This document shows positions 1 through 7,967 of a stretch of DNA of 64,000 bases, piece after piece. Source of the stretch: Neolewinella marina. Its GTDB lineage: Bacteria; Bacteroidota; Bacteroidia; Chitinophagales; Saprospiraceae. How positions within the stretch are numbered: the first letter of the stretch is position 1; each line of letters opens with the position of its first letter. The notes under the pieces were generated by a model. It was not told the DNA's origin and ran no database searches. It saw nothing but the letters and a program-made list of their open reading frames with translations. The translations under genes were made by a program, and so were the position numbers. The stretch is taken from the NCBI RefSeq assembly GCF_002631205.1, contig NZ_PDLO01000009.1, positions 1-64,000 on the forward strand, read 5' to 3'.

Positions 1-293
1 GGTAAGCGGGATGAGCGACTCCAGGCGCGATTTTGGATCGGGCTAGAAATCCCTCAGCCCGTGGGTGGTAAGCGGGATGAGCGACTCCCGGCGCGATTTC
101 TATCGGGCTAGAAAGCCCTCAGCCCGTGAGTGGTAAGCGGGATGAGCGGCTCCAGGCGCGATTTTTATTAGGCTAGAAAGCCCTCAGCCCGTGAGTGGTA
201 AGCGGGGTGAGCGACTCCAGGCGCGATTTTTATCGGGCTAGAAAGCCCTCAGCCCGTGAGTGGTAACCGGGGTGAGCGGCTCCAGGCACGATT
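1..293. repeat. 65-66 bp tandem repeat, about 4.5 copies
   Basis: Copies begin at 1, 67, 132, 197 and 262, so the period is 66, 65, 65 and 65 bp. The last copy is partial and fades out about 55 bases before the metalloprotease start at 349. Most units contain GGGCTAGAAAGCCC or a close variant, a 5 bp hairpin with an AGAA loop, followed by CAGCCCGTGAG. Copies differ by a few substitutions. The array may continue left of the window. I see no gene in this stretch. Confidence 0.9.
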
Positions 294-348
294 AGGTTCC
301 GTAAGGAACTATACATGTTATCTTCGACCATCCCCTTTTGCCCAAAAT

Positions 349-2787
349 ATGGCCTCTATGCGACTACTCGTACTCTGTCTTTTTCTGACCACCGGAATGC
401 TCCAGGCACAGGACACCGATAAGAAAGAAACCCCCACCATCGCCAAGAAGACGGAGGGGATGGAAAAGCAGGAAGGGTTTTTCAACTACTACTGGAGCGC
501 CGAGGAGGGCAAGGTGTACCTGGAAATCGACCGTTGGAACGATGACTTTCTTTACGTCAACAGCCTGGCCGCGGGACTGGGCAGCAACGACATCGGCCTG
601 GACCGCAACCAGCTCGGCGACACCCGCGTGGTGTTCTTCCGGCGCGTCGGGCCGAAGGTGCTCCTGCAGCAGCGGAACCTCGACTACCGGGCCATATCGG
701 ACAACCCCGACGAGGCGAAGAGCGTCTCCGAGGCCTTCGCCCAGTCGGTACTCGAAGGCTTCAAGGTGGTGGCCCGCGACGGCGACCGGGTGCTCATCGA
801 CCTCACCCCCCTGCTGATGAGCGACGCCCACGGCGTGGCCGCCCGCCTCAAATCGGCGAAGGAAGGTACCTACAAGGTAGCCGACGACCGCAGCGCCCTC
901 TACCCCGAGAACACGAAGAACTTCCCGAAAAACACCGAGTTCGAAGCCACCATCACCTTCACCGGTGAGCCCACCGGCCGCAACGTGCGCAGCGTGACCC
1001 CTACCCCGGAAAGCTTCACCCTGCGCATGCACCACAGCTTCGTGGAGCTGCCCGACGACGACTATGAGCCCCGGGTATTCGACCCCCGTTCGGGCTACTA
1101 CGCCCGCGGCTACGCCGACTACGCCACCCCCATCGACCAGCCCCTGCAAAAACGCTTCATCACCCGCCACCGGCTGGAGAAGAAAGACCCCTCCGCGGCC
1201 CTGAGCGATCCCGTGGAACCCATCGTGTACTACCTCGACCGCGGGGCCCCGGAGCCCATCCGCAGCGCCCTGCTGGAAGGCGCCCGCTGGTGGAACCAGG
1301 CCTACGAGGCGGCCGGCTACCGCAATGCCTTCCGGGTGGAGGTGCTGCCGGAAGACGCCGACCCCCTCGACGTCCGCTACAACGTCATCAACTGGGTACA
1401 CCGATCCACCCGCGGCTGGAGCTACGGCTCCTCGGTCACCGACCCCCGGACGGGTGAGATCATCAAGGGCCACGTGCTGCTGGGCAGCCTGCGGGTGCGG
1501 CAGGATTTCCTGATTGCCCAGGGACTGGTAGCCGCCTACGGAAAGGACGGCACCACCCCCGACCCCCGGCTGGAGGAACTGGCCCTGGCCCGCCTGCGGC
1601 AGCTCAGCGCCCACGAGGTAGGCCATACCCTGGGCCTGACCCACAACTTCGCCGCCTCCACCAACGACCGGGCCTCGGTGATGGACTACCCCCACCCCTA
1701 CGTCACCCTGGACGCCAACAACGAGATGGACTTCAGCGAAGCCTACGCCACCGGTATCGGTGAGTGGGACAAGCAGGCCATCAAGTACGGCTACAGCGAC
1801 TTCCCCGCCGGCACCGACGAGCGGGCCGCCCTGAACGAAATCCTGGCCGAGAACGAGCGCCTCGGACTACGCTTCATCAGCGACGCCGACGCCCGCCCCT
1901 CGGGCAGCAGCCAGCCCGAAGGCCACCTCTGGGACAACGGCAGCGAACCGGTAGCGGAAATGGACCGGCTGCTCAAGCTGCGGGAAGTAGCCCTGGAGCG
2001 CTTCAGCGAGCAGAATATTCCGGTAGGCATGCCCCTCTCCGAACTCGAGAGCGTACTGGTGCCGGTCTACCTCATGCACCGCTACCAGGTGGAGGCGGTC
2101 GCGAAGGTCATTGGTGGCTACGCCTACGACTACGGCGTGCGGCAGCCGGGGGTGAAGCCCGATTACCGCCCCGTACCCGCCGCCGACCAACAGAAAGCCC
2201 GGCAGGCGCTGCTACAAACCCTGTCGCCCCAGGTACTCGACCTCCCCGCCAGCCTGCATACCCTCATCCCCCCGCCCGCCATGGGCTACGGCCGCAACCG
2301 CGAGCTGTTCAATACCCAGAACGGAGGTGGCCTGGATCCGCTGGGCATGGCGCAGGCGGCGGCCGACAACTCCCTCTCCTTCCTGCTGCACCCTGCTCGG
2401 CTGGCCCGCGTGGTCGAGCAGCGGGCCCTGTTCGGCAGCGACTACCCCACCCTGCAGCAATACCTGGATGAGAGCCGCAATGCCCTGGCCGCCCAGCTCC
2501 GCAGCGCCGGTCGGGACGCCTACGCCCGCGCCATCGCCGAGATGGCCGAGCGCCGCTTCCTCCACCAACTGATCGGCCTGGTCGCCGACAAGGACATCAG
2601 CGAGGCCGTGGTAGCCTCCGCCCTGGCCCAGGTGTTGAAGTACCGCCGCCCCGACAATGCCGCCTCCACCCCCAGCGAGCACGAGCTCTACCTGGATCAG
2701 CTGGTGCGCAGCTTCCTGGCCAATCCCGACAACTACGCCCCCGTCGAAGTACCCGATCTGCCGGACGGCTCGCCGATTGGAGGGTAG
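349..2787 (+). CDS. Secreted zinc-dependent metalloprotease (DUF5117/DUF4953 type)
   Basis: Predicted 812-residue secreted metalloprotease. I place the start at ATG 349 because the protein then opens with a typical signal peptide (MASMRLLVLCLFL, cleavage near LQAQ); the longer frame from 256 only adds residues encoded by the upstream repeat. The N-terminal third matches what I recall of DUF5117 (repeated short strands, FFRRVGPKVLL). The catalytic motif HEVGHTLGLTH starts at residue 422, in the HExxHxxGxxH pattern of metzincin-like zinc sites, with a downstream SVMDYP methionine turn. Substrate is unknown. No T9SS domain is evident. It stands alone, between the tandem repeat and a pair of hairpin repeats just past its stop. 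Confidence 0.88.
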   Translation: MASMRLLVLCLFLTTGMLQAQDTDKKETPTIAKKTEGMEKQEGFFNYYWSAEEGKVYLEIDRWNDDFLYVNSLAAGLGSNDIGLDRNQLGDTRVVFFRRVGPKVLLQQRNLDYRAISDNPDEAKSVSEAFAQSVLEGFKVVARDGDRVLIDLTPLLMSDAHGVAARLKSAKEGTYKVADDRSALYPENTKNFPKNTEFEATITFTGEPTGRNVRSVTPTPESFTLRMHHSFVELPDDDYEPRVFDPRSGYYARGYADYATPIDQPLQKRFITRHRLEKKDPSAALSDPVEPIVYYLDRGAPEPIRSALLEGARWWNQAYEAAGYRNAFRVEVLPEDADPLDVRYNVINWVHRSTRGWSYGSSVTDPRTGEIIKGHVLLGSLRVRQDFLIAQGLVAAYGKDGTTPDPRLEELALARLRQLSAHEVGHTLGLTHNFAASTNDRASVMDYPHPYVTLDANNEMDFSEAYATGIGEWDKQAIKYGYSDFPAGTDERAALNEILAENERLGLRFISDADARPSGSSQPEGHLWDNGSEPVAEMDRLLKLREVALERFSEQNIPVGMPLSELESVLVPVYLMHRYQVEAVAKVIGGYAYDYGVRQPGVKPDYRPVPAADQQKARQALLQTLSPQVLDLPASLHTLIPPPAMGYGRNRELFNTQNGGGLDPLGMAQAAADNSLSFLLHPARLARVVEQRALFGSDYPTLQQYLDESRNALAAQLRSAGRDAYARAIAEMAERRFLHQLIGLVADKDISEAVVASALAQVLKYRRPDNAASTPSEHELYLDQLVRSFLANPDNYAPVEVPDLPDGSPIGG

Positions 2788-2795
2788 CTTATGTC

Positions 2796-2950
2796 CGGAC
2801 ACCCGGAGGTCTTTCAGACACTCCGGGGTCCTGAAGTTTTCTTGCGGAGTACGACCTCCGAGAGTCGGGTTTTGCCTTCTATACCCGGACGCCCGGAGGT
2901 CTTGCAGACGCTCCGGGGTCCTGATGGTCTCCTCCGAGAGTCGGGTTTCC
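2796..2950. repeat. Two-copy palindromic repeat, 90 bp spacing
   Basis: Two copies lie 90 bp apart. Each contains CCCGGAGGTCT, a 3-base loop, then AGAC-N-CTCCGGG (2802-2827 and 2892-2917), an 11 bp stem with one bulged base. Each is followed by a conserved tail ending CTCCGAGAGTCGGG. They lie directly after the metalloprotease stop and could fold in its transcript as a 3'-end hairpin. They look like REP-type dispersed palindromes; no REP transposase is in the window. Confidence 0.85.
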
Positions 2951-2975
2951 AGAGCAAATCCAGGTTTCAAACATT

Positions 2976-3005
2976 TTGTTAGTGAAGTGAAATTGCGTAC
3001 CTTCG
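2976..3005 (+). promoter_or_regulatory. Predicted Bacteroidota-type promoter for the topoisomerase gene
   Basis: TTG at 2976-2978 and TACCTTCG at 2998-3005 are separated by 19 bases. This fits the Bacteroidota -33 TTG / -7 TAnnTTTG arrangement with one mismatch in the -7 element. Transcription would begin near 3012, leaving a leader of about 80 bases before ATG 3091. Confidence 0.55.
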
Positions 3006-3090
3006 TGCGCGGTCCGAAAAGCCCCGGTGGGCGGGGCCGCGGGTGCAAGGGCCGTGGGAAAAGCCACGGCGCGTTTTAGAACTACAGCAG

Positions 3091-5721
3091 ATGGAAAATC
3101 AACACGGTATCGAGACGGACGGTGAGGTAGCCGGACTAAAGGGCATGTACGAGGATTACTTCCTCGACTACGCCAGTTACGTAATCCTGGAGCGGGCCGT
3201 TCCCGCCATCGAAGACGGCCTCAAGCCGGTACAACGCCGCATCCTCCACGCCCTCAAGGAAATGGACGACGGCCGCTACCACAAGGTGGCCAACGTGATC
3301 GGGCAAACGATGCAGTACCACCCCCACGGCGACGCTGCCATCGGTGATGCCCTCGTGAACCTGGGCCAGAAGGAGCTGATGATCGATCCCCAGGGGAACT
3401 GGGGAAATACCCTTACCGGCGACTCGGCCGCGGCCAGCCGCTACATCGAGGCGCGGCTCACCAAGTTCGCCCTGGACGTGGTGTTCAACCCCCAGACCAC
3501 CGAGTGGCAGCTGAGCTACGACGGCCGGAAGAAGGAGCCCGTCAACCTGCCCATGAAGTTCCCCATGCTGCTCGCCCAGGGCGCCGAGGGAATCGCCGTG
3601 GGACTGAGCACGAAGATCCTGCCCCACAACTTCATCGAGCTCTGCAAGGCCAGCATCAAGATCCTGGAGGGCAAGAAGGTGAAGATCTACCCCGACTTCC
3701 CCACCGGCGGCACCATCGACGTCAGCGACTACCAGAGCGGCAAGCGGGGCGGCCGGGTTAAGATCCGGGCTACCATCGAGAAGATCGACAACAAGTTCAT
3801 CGCCATCCGGGAGATCCCCTACGGCATGACGACCCAGACCCTGATCGACAGCATCATCAAGGCCAACGACAAGGGCAAGATCAAGATCAAGAAGGTCACC
3901 GACAACACCGCCGCCGAGGTCGAGCTGCTGATCGAACTGGCACCCGGCATCAGTCCGGACGTGACCATCGACGCCCTCTACGCCTTCACCAACTGCGAAC
4001 TGTCGGTATCCCCCAACGCCTGCGTGATCATCGAGGGGGACAAGCCCCACTTCGTCACCGTGGAGGACATCCTGCAGTACAATACCCAGCAGACCAAGGA
4101 CCTGCTGCGACAGGAACTGCTCATCCGCCAGGGGGAACTGGAAGAGAAGATCCACTTCGCCAGCCTCGAGAAGATCTTCATCGAGCGGAGGATCTACCGC
4201 GACATCGAGGAAGCCGAGAGCTTCGAGCAGGTGCTGGAGATCATCCGCAAGGGCCTGCAGAAGTACGTCCGTGAGCCGCAGGAGAAGGCGAAGAAGAACG
4301 ACGACCGCCTGCTGCTTTACCGGGCCGTCAGCGACGACGACATCACCCGCCTGACCGAGATCCGGATCAAGCGCATCTCGAAGTACAACAGCTTCAAGGC
4401 CGACGAGCTCATGGCCAAGCTGGAAGAGGAACTGCAGGAAGTGCGCCACCACCTGGAGCACCTCACCGAATACGCCATCAGCTGGTACCAGGGGCTGCTC
4501 GACAAGTACGGCAAGGGCCGCGAACGCAAGACCCAGATCTCCACCTTCGAGAAAGTGGAAGTGGCCGCCGTAGCCGCTAACAATACCAAGCTTTACGTCG
4601 ACCGCAAGGAAGGATTTGTGGGACAGGGACTGAAGAAGGAAGAGTTCGTCTGCGACTGCTCCGACGTGGACGATATCATCGTCTTCCGCCGCGATGGCGT
4701 GATGACGGTCACCCGCATCGACGACAAGACCTTTGTAGGCAAGGACATCATCCACGTCAATGTCTGGAAGAAAGGCGACGAGCGCACCACCTACAACCTG
4801 GTCTACCTCGACGGCAAGACCGGCCGCGCCATGGCCAAACGCTTCAACGTGACGGCCATCACCCGCGACCGGGAGTACGACCTCACCAAGGGCAACAAGG
4901 GCTCCAAACTGCTCTACTTCAGCGCCAACCCGAACGGGGAGGCGGAGATCATCACCGCCCAACTGAGCCAGTCGTCCAAGGCCCGTCAGAAGACCTTCGA
5001 CTTCGACTTCTCCGAACTGGCCATCAAGAGCCGGGGCGCGGCGGGCAATATCATGACCCGCTACCCCGTCCGCAAGGTCACCCTCAAGGAAGTGGGTAAG
5101 AGTACCCTGGGCGCCATGAAGGTGTGGATGGACGAAGTGAGCGGCCGCCTCAACCTCGACGAGCGCGGACAATTCCTCGGTGGATTCGACACCGGCGACC
5201 TCATCCTGGCCCTCTACAAGGACGGCAGCTACGAACGGGAAGAGCTGGACCTCACCCGCCGCTACGAGCCGGACAACCTCTACTTCATCGGCAAGTACGA
5301 GGAGGACATGGTCGTAAGTGCCGTCTACTACGAAGGCGAACGCGGGGTAACCCTGGTGAAGCGATTCCAGATCGAAACCAGCTCTCCGGGGCAGGCCTTC
5401 AGCTACATCACCGACCACAAGCAATCCAAGCTCTACCTCGCCACCGTCCACCCGGCACCGGAAGTGAGCTACGGCTGGCGCGAGAAGCGGGAGAAGCGGG
5501 AGAAGACCGTGAAGCTGGCCGAATTCATCGACGTGAAGGGCTGGAAGTCGCTCGGCAACCGCCTGCACGATGGAAAGCTCATCAGCATCAAGGAACTCAA
5601 CCCGCCCTACCTGCCCGTGGAAAAGGACCCTGCCCCCGCCAAGGGCAAGAATGGCTCCTCGAACGGCAAGGGCGGCAAGGAGGAGATCAAGCCGGGAGAT
5701 ACCATCGAACTGGACTTCTAG
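3091..5721 (+). CDS. parC: Type IIA topoisomerase subunit A (ParC-like)
   Basis: DNA-cleaving subunit of a type II topoisomerase, 876 residues from ATG 3091 (48 bases inside the longest frame; homologous sequence begins after it). The breakage-reunion domain is clear: YASYVILERAVP, GLKPVQRRIL, YHPHGDAAI, and the catalytic tyrosine in SRYIEARL at residue 118. The C-terminal third has beta-pinwheel-like repeats (VFRRDGVMTVTR, NLVYLDGKTGRA), but I do not see the GyrA-box QRRGGKG, so I call ParC rather than GyrA. Its ATPase partner ParE, often adjacent in Bacteroidota, is not in this window. The lysine/glycine-rich tail is low complexity. Confidence 0.9.
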   Translation: MENQHGIETDGEVAGLKGMYEDYFLDYASYVILERAVPAIEDGLKPVQRRILHALKEMDDGRYHKVANVIGQTMQYHPHGDAAIGDALVNLGQKELMIDPQGNWGNTLTGDSAAASRYIEARLTKFALDVVFNPQTTEWQLSYDGRKKEPVNLPMKFPMLLAQGAEGIAVGLSTKILPHNFIELCKASIKILEGKKVKIYPDFPTGGTIDVSDYQSGKRGGRVKIRATIEKIDNKFIAIREIPYGMTTQTLIDSIIKANDKGKIKIKKVTDNTAAEVELLIELAPGISPDVTIDALYAFTNCELSVSPNACVIIEGDKPHFVTVEDILQYNTQQTKDLLRQELLIRQGELEEKIHFASLEKIFIERRIYRDIEEAESFEQVLEIIRKGLQKYVREPQEKAKKNDDRLLLYRAVSDDDITRLTEIRIKRISKYNSFKADELMAKLEEELQEVRHHLEHLTEYAISWYQGLLDKYGKGRERKTQISTFEKVEVAAVAANNTKLYVDRKEGFVGQGLKKEEFVCDCSDVDDIIVFRRDGVMTVTRIDDKTFVGKDIIHVNVWKKGDERTTYNLVYLDGKTGRAMAKRFNVTAITRDREYDLTKGNKGSKLLYFSANPNGEAEIITAQLSQSSKARQKTFDFDFSELAIKSRGAAGNIMTRYPVRKVTLKEVGKSTLGAMKVWMDEVSGRLNLDERGQFLGGFDTGDLILALYKDGSYEREELDLTRRYEPDNLYFIGKYEEDMVVSAVYYEGERGVTLVKRFQIETSSPGQAFSYITDHKQSKLYLATVHPAPEVSYGWREKREKREKTVKLAEFIDVKGWKSLGNRLHDGKLISIKELNPPYLPVEKDPAPAKGKNGSSNGKGGKEEIKPGDTIELDF

Positions 5722-5741
5722 GGCGCTGCCCTCCCTGAGCT

Positions 5742-5749
5742 TACCTTTG
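5742..5749 (+). promoter_or_regulatory. Predicted -7 element TACCTTTG
   Basis: A perfect TAnnTTTG match four bases before ATG 5754. Transcription would start at or next to the ATG, suggesting a leaderless mRNA for the small protein. No clear -33 TTG is seen. Confidence 0.5.
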
Positions 5750-5753
5750 CCGG

Positions 5754-5921
5754 ATGGGAAAGCAATCCACCCGCCATCGCTACCGTACCCGCCGGGAGAA
5801 GAACCAGGCCGTCAGCCGTATCGTCCGCATCCTGCTGATCGGAGGCGTGGTCTTTTTCCTCCTCCTCCTGATCAAGAACTGGCGGGAGTGGTGGGCGTAC
5901 TACAAGACGTACTTCTACTAA
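5754..5921 (+). CDS. Small basic single-pass membrane protein (55 aa)
   Basis: A 55-residue reading frame, 32 bases after the topoisomerase stop and preceded by a perfect -7 element. It begins MGKQSTRHRYRTRREKNQ, a strongly basic N-terminus, followed by one hydrophobic helix (ILLIGGVVFFLLLLI) and an aromatic tail (NWREWWAYYKTYFY). By the positive-inside rule the N-terminus would be cytoplasmic. I do not recognise a family or function. The promoter match, membrane architecture and clean stop make it more than chance. Confidence 0.65.
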   Translation: MGKQSTRHRYRTRREKNQAVSRIVRILLIGGVVFFLLLLIKNWREWWAYYKTYFY

Positions 5922-5925
5922 GCTC

Positions 5926-5950
5926 AGGTCGAGGCCTTCCAGGCCGAGTG
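5926..5950. repeat. Dispersed palindromic word (GGCCTTCCAGGCCGAGTG)
   Basis: One member of a family of imperfect palindromes also seen at 55154-55196, 55264-55288, 55385-55410 and, in variant form, in the 1-293 array. The shared plan is GG(C/G)C, GA, GCC, a pyrimidine run, then CAGCCCGA or AGGCCGA. No coding role is seen. Confidence 0.55.
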
Positions 5951-5970
5951 CTTCTCCCCCGCCGGCTGAG

Positions 5971-6586
5971 ACATCAGATGATTCCCTCCTGCGTCGCTCA
6001 ACATCTGATGACATGCCGGCCTGGACGCGCACAGCGAGCTGCCTTGGAAATAGCACATGGTAAGTTTCTCAGTGCACCTCTGCGCCTCCGTGGTCAGAAA
6101 ACAATCGGGCCTGGAGCCCCTTCGCCCGGGGCATACGCGCGTAGCGAGCTGCCCTGCAAATGGGACATGGTACTTTGTACTTGGTAAATGGTAAATTCTT
6201 ACCGCCCGGCGAAGACATCAGATGATTCCCTCCTGCGTCGCTCAACATCCGATGACATGCCGGCCTGGACGAGCGTAGTGAGCTGCCGCGCAAATGGCAA
6301 CTGGTAGATTCCTCCGTGTACCTCTGCGCCTCCGTGGTCAGAAAACAGTCGGGCCTGGAGCCCCTCCGCCCGGGGCATACGCGCGTAGTGAGCTGCCGGG
6401 CAAATGGGACATGGTACTTTGTACTTGGTAAATGGTAAATTCTTACCGCCCGGCTGAGACATCAGATGATTCCCTCCTGCGTCGCTCAACATCCGATGAC
6501 ATGCCGGCCTAGACGAGCGTAGTGAGCTGCTGCGCAAATTCTACATCGTACTTCGTAGATGGTAAATGGTAAATCCGTTCCCGGCC
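5971..6586. repeat. 244 bp tandem repeat, two full copies and one shortened copy
   Basis: Copies start at 5971, 6215 and 6459, exactly 244 bp apart; the third has lost an internal segment of roughly 120 bp and runs into the thymidine kinase stop. Each unit holds an inverted repeat CATCAGATG / CATCTGATG (perfect in copy 1 at 5972-5980 and 6002-6010, one mismatch in the others). The two full copies also hold CTCTGCGCCTCCGTGGTC and GGTACTTTGTACTTGG. Short frames inside are periodic with the repeat and are not convincing genes, so the interval 5951-6586 holds only repeats. Confidence 0.92.
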
Positions 6587-7171
6587 CTACCGCAAATCCA
6601 GCATATTCCCCATCCGGAAGCACTTGCGGCAGCGGGCTTCGTAGAGGTCTTTTTCGCCCAGCACAACAGTGTCCTGGTTGGGGGTGAGGCGGTAGGAGTG
6701 GGTGGCCAGGTTGCCGCAGTGGGAGCAGATGGCGTGTACCTTGGTGATGTATTCGGCTACGGCCAGCAGGTCGGCCATGGGGCCGAAGGGCTTGCCGCGG
6801 AAGTCCATGTCGAGGCCGGCGATGATGATGCGCTTGCCGCGGTGCGCCAGGTCCTGGGTATGTTTGACGATGTCGGCGTCGAAGAACTGGGCCTCGTCGA
6901 GGCCGATAACCGACACCTGATCCGGCAGGTCGAGCAGCTGGGCGGAGCGGGTGATGGGGGTGGCCTGGAAGGAGTTGCTGTCGTGGGACACCACGCTCTG
7001 GTCGGCGTAGCGGGTATCGACGGCGGGCTTGAAGACGGCCACTTCCTGGCCGGCGATGCGGGCCCGCTTGAGGCGGCGGATCAGCTCCTCGGTCTTGCCC
7101 GAAAACATCGAGCCGCAGATAACTTCGAGCCAGCCACTGCGTTGACCGCTGAAGTGAGGTTCTAAAAACAT
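6587..7171 (-). CDS. tdk: Thymidine kinase
   Basis: Phosphorylates thymidine to dTMP with ATP in the pyrimidine salvage pathway; cytoplasmic. It has 194 residues from ATG 7171, giving the familiar start MFLEPHF; longer frames would run into the divergent gene at 7221. Visible motifs are the P-loop GSMFSGKTEE near the N-terminus, the GLDEAQFFD Walker B/catalytic region, the DMDFRGKPFGP segment, and two Cys pairs (CSHCG and CRKC) that bind structural zinc in type II thymidine kinases. Length is normal. It is divergent from the 7221 gene, with only 49 bases between starts. Confidence 0.95.
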   Translation of the reverse strand: MFLEPHFSGQRSGWLEVICGSMFSGKTEELIRRLKRARIAGQEVAVFKPAVDTRYADQSVVSHDSNSFQATPITRSAQLLDLPDQVSVIGLDEAQFFDADIVKHTQDLAHRGKRIIIAGLDMDFRGKPFGPMADLLAVAEYITKVHAICSHCGNLATHSYRLTPNQDTVVLGEKDLYEARCRKCFRMGNMLDLR

Positions 7172-7176
7172 AGGGT

Positions 7177-7202
7177 CCGCCGTATTTTGGCGGCCGAAGG
7201 TA
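7177..7202 (-). promoter_or_regulatory. tdk promoter-like element and leader hairpin
   Basis: On the minus strand TACCTTCG (7202-7195) is a one-mismatch -7 element, 23 bases before the tdk ATG. Between it and the ATG lies an inverted repeat CCGCC / GGCGG (7177-7181 and 7189-7193) with a 7-base loop, which would sit in the leader. Confidence 0.35.
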
Positions 7203-7220
7203 TCAAAAATTTCAGCAGTC

Positions 7221-7967
7221 ATGCTCCAATCCAAAGCCGATAAACTCCTCAACCGCATCACGGCCCTCCACCGCAGTTTGCAGTTGAACGACGAAGACGA
7301 CGCCCCGTCCGCCCTGGAGCGCGACCTCATGCTGGGGTACCTCCGCGACCTCTACGCCGTCTACCTGGACCTGGGCCAGCCCCAGTCCACCGGCCCGAAG
7401 GAGATGCCGCCGAAACCCGAAACCCCGGCCACCCCCACCCCGGAACCGAAGCCCCAGCCCGCCCCCCCGCCCCCGGTGCGGACGCCGGAGCCCGAGATCC
7501 CGGCCCCCCGCCCCGAAACCCCGGCACCCGCGGTACCGCCCGAAGTTCCCGACGTGCCCATGCCACCGCCCCCCGCCCCGCCGGTAGCTACCCACACCGC
7601 CCGCATCGATCCCGAATTCCAGCGCCCGTCCCCGGAACCGGCGGTAGCGGAACGGAAGGCCAGCCCCGATGTAGAGGCCCTCTTCCGGGAAGACGAGGAA
7701 AATGGACTCACCAACCGGCTGATGCGGCAACGGGTCACCGACCTCACGCGCTCGCTGAGCATCAACAACCGGGTGCTGTTCTCCAACAAGCTGTTCGACG
7801 GCAACGAAGACCTCAACGCGGCCCTCAAGGACCTGAACCTCCGCGGCAGCTTCGCCAACGCCAAGCCCCTGCTGGCCGACCTGGCGCGGCAGCACCAGTG
7901 GACCCACGAAGACCGGCAGGAGACCGCCCGTGAATTTATCGACCTGGTACGCCGGCGGTATGCTTAA
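7221..7967 (+). CDS. Conserved Bacteroidota protein with proline-rich linker
   Basis: A 248-residue cytoplasmic protein with no signal peptide. Residues 1-50 are helical (KADKLLNRITALHRSL, LMLGYLRDLYAVYLDL). Residues about 55-140 are an extreme Pro/Ala/Glu linker. The C-terminal 80 residues form a helical module (SINNRVLFSNKLFDGN, LNLRGSFANAKPLL, AREFIDLVRRRYA) that I recall as a recurrent C-terminal module in Bacteroidota hypothetical proteins, where it follows variable linkers. Function is unknown. Its last 8 bases overlap the start of the PhoD-like gene, so the two are likely translationally coupled. Confidence 0.8.
   Translation: MLQSKADKLLNRITALHRSLQLNDEDDAPSALERDLMLGYLRDLYAVYLDLGQPQSTGPKEMPPKPETPATPTPEPKPQPAPPPPVRTPEPEIPAPRPETPAPAVPPEVPDVPMPPPPAPPVATHTARIDPEFQRPSPEPAVAERKASPDVEALFREDEENGLTNRLMRQRVTDLTRSLSINNRVLFSNKLFDGNEDLNAALKDLNLRGSFANAKPLLADLARQHQWTHEDRQETAREFIDLVRRRYA

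Noticed and set aside
3136-5568. 810-residue open frame on the minus strand
   Set aside because: Antisense to the topoisomerase gene; no domain recognised.
6069-6537. Two similar short minus-strand frames (74 and 112 residues)
   Set aside because: Their similarity is fully explained by the 244 bp repeat in which they lie.
5971-6586. CRISPR-like array
   Set aside because: The 244 bp period with near-identical whole units is tandem duplication; there are no short repeats with unique spacers and no cas genes.
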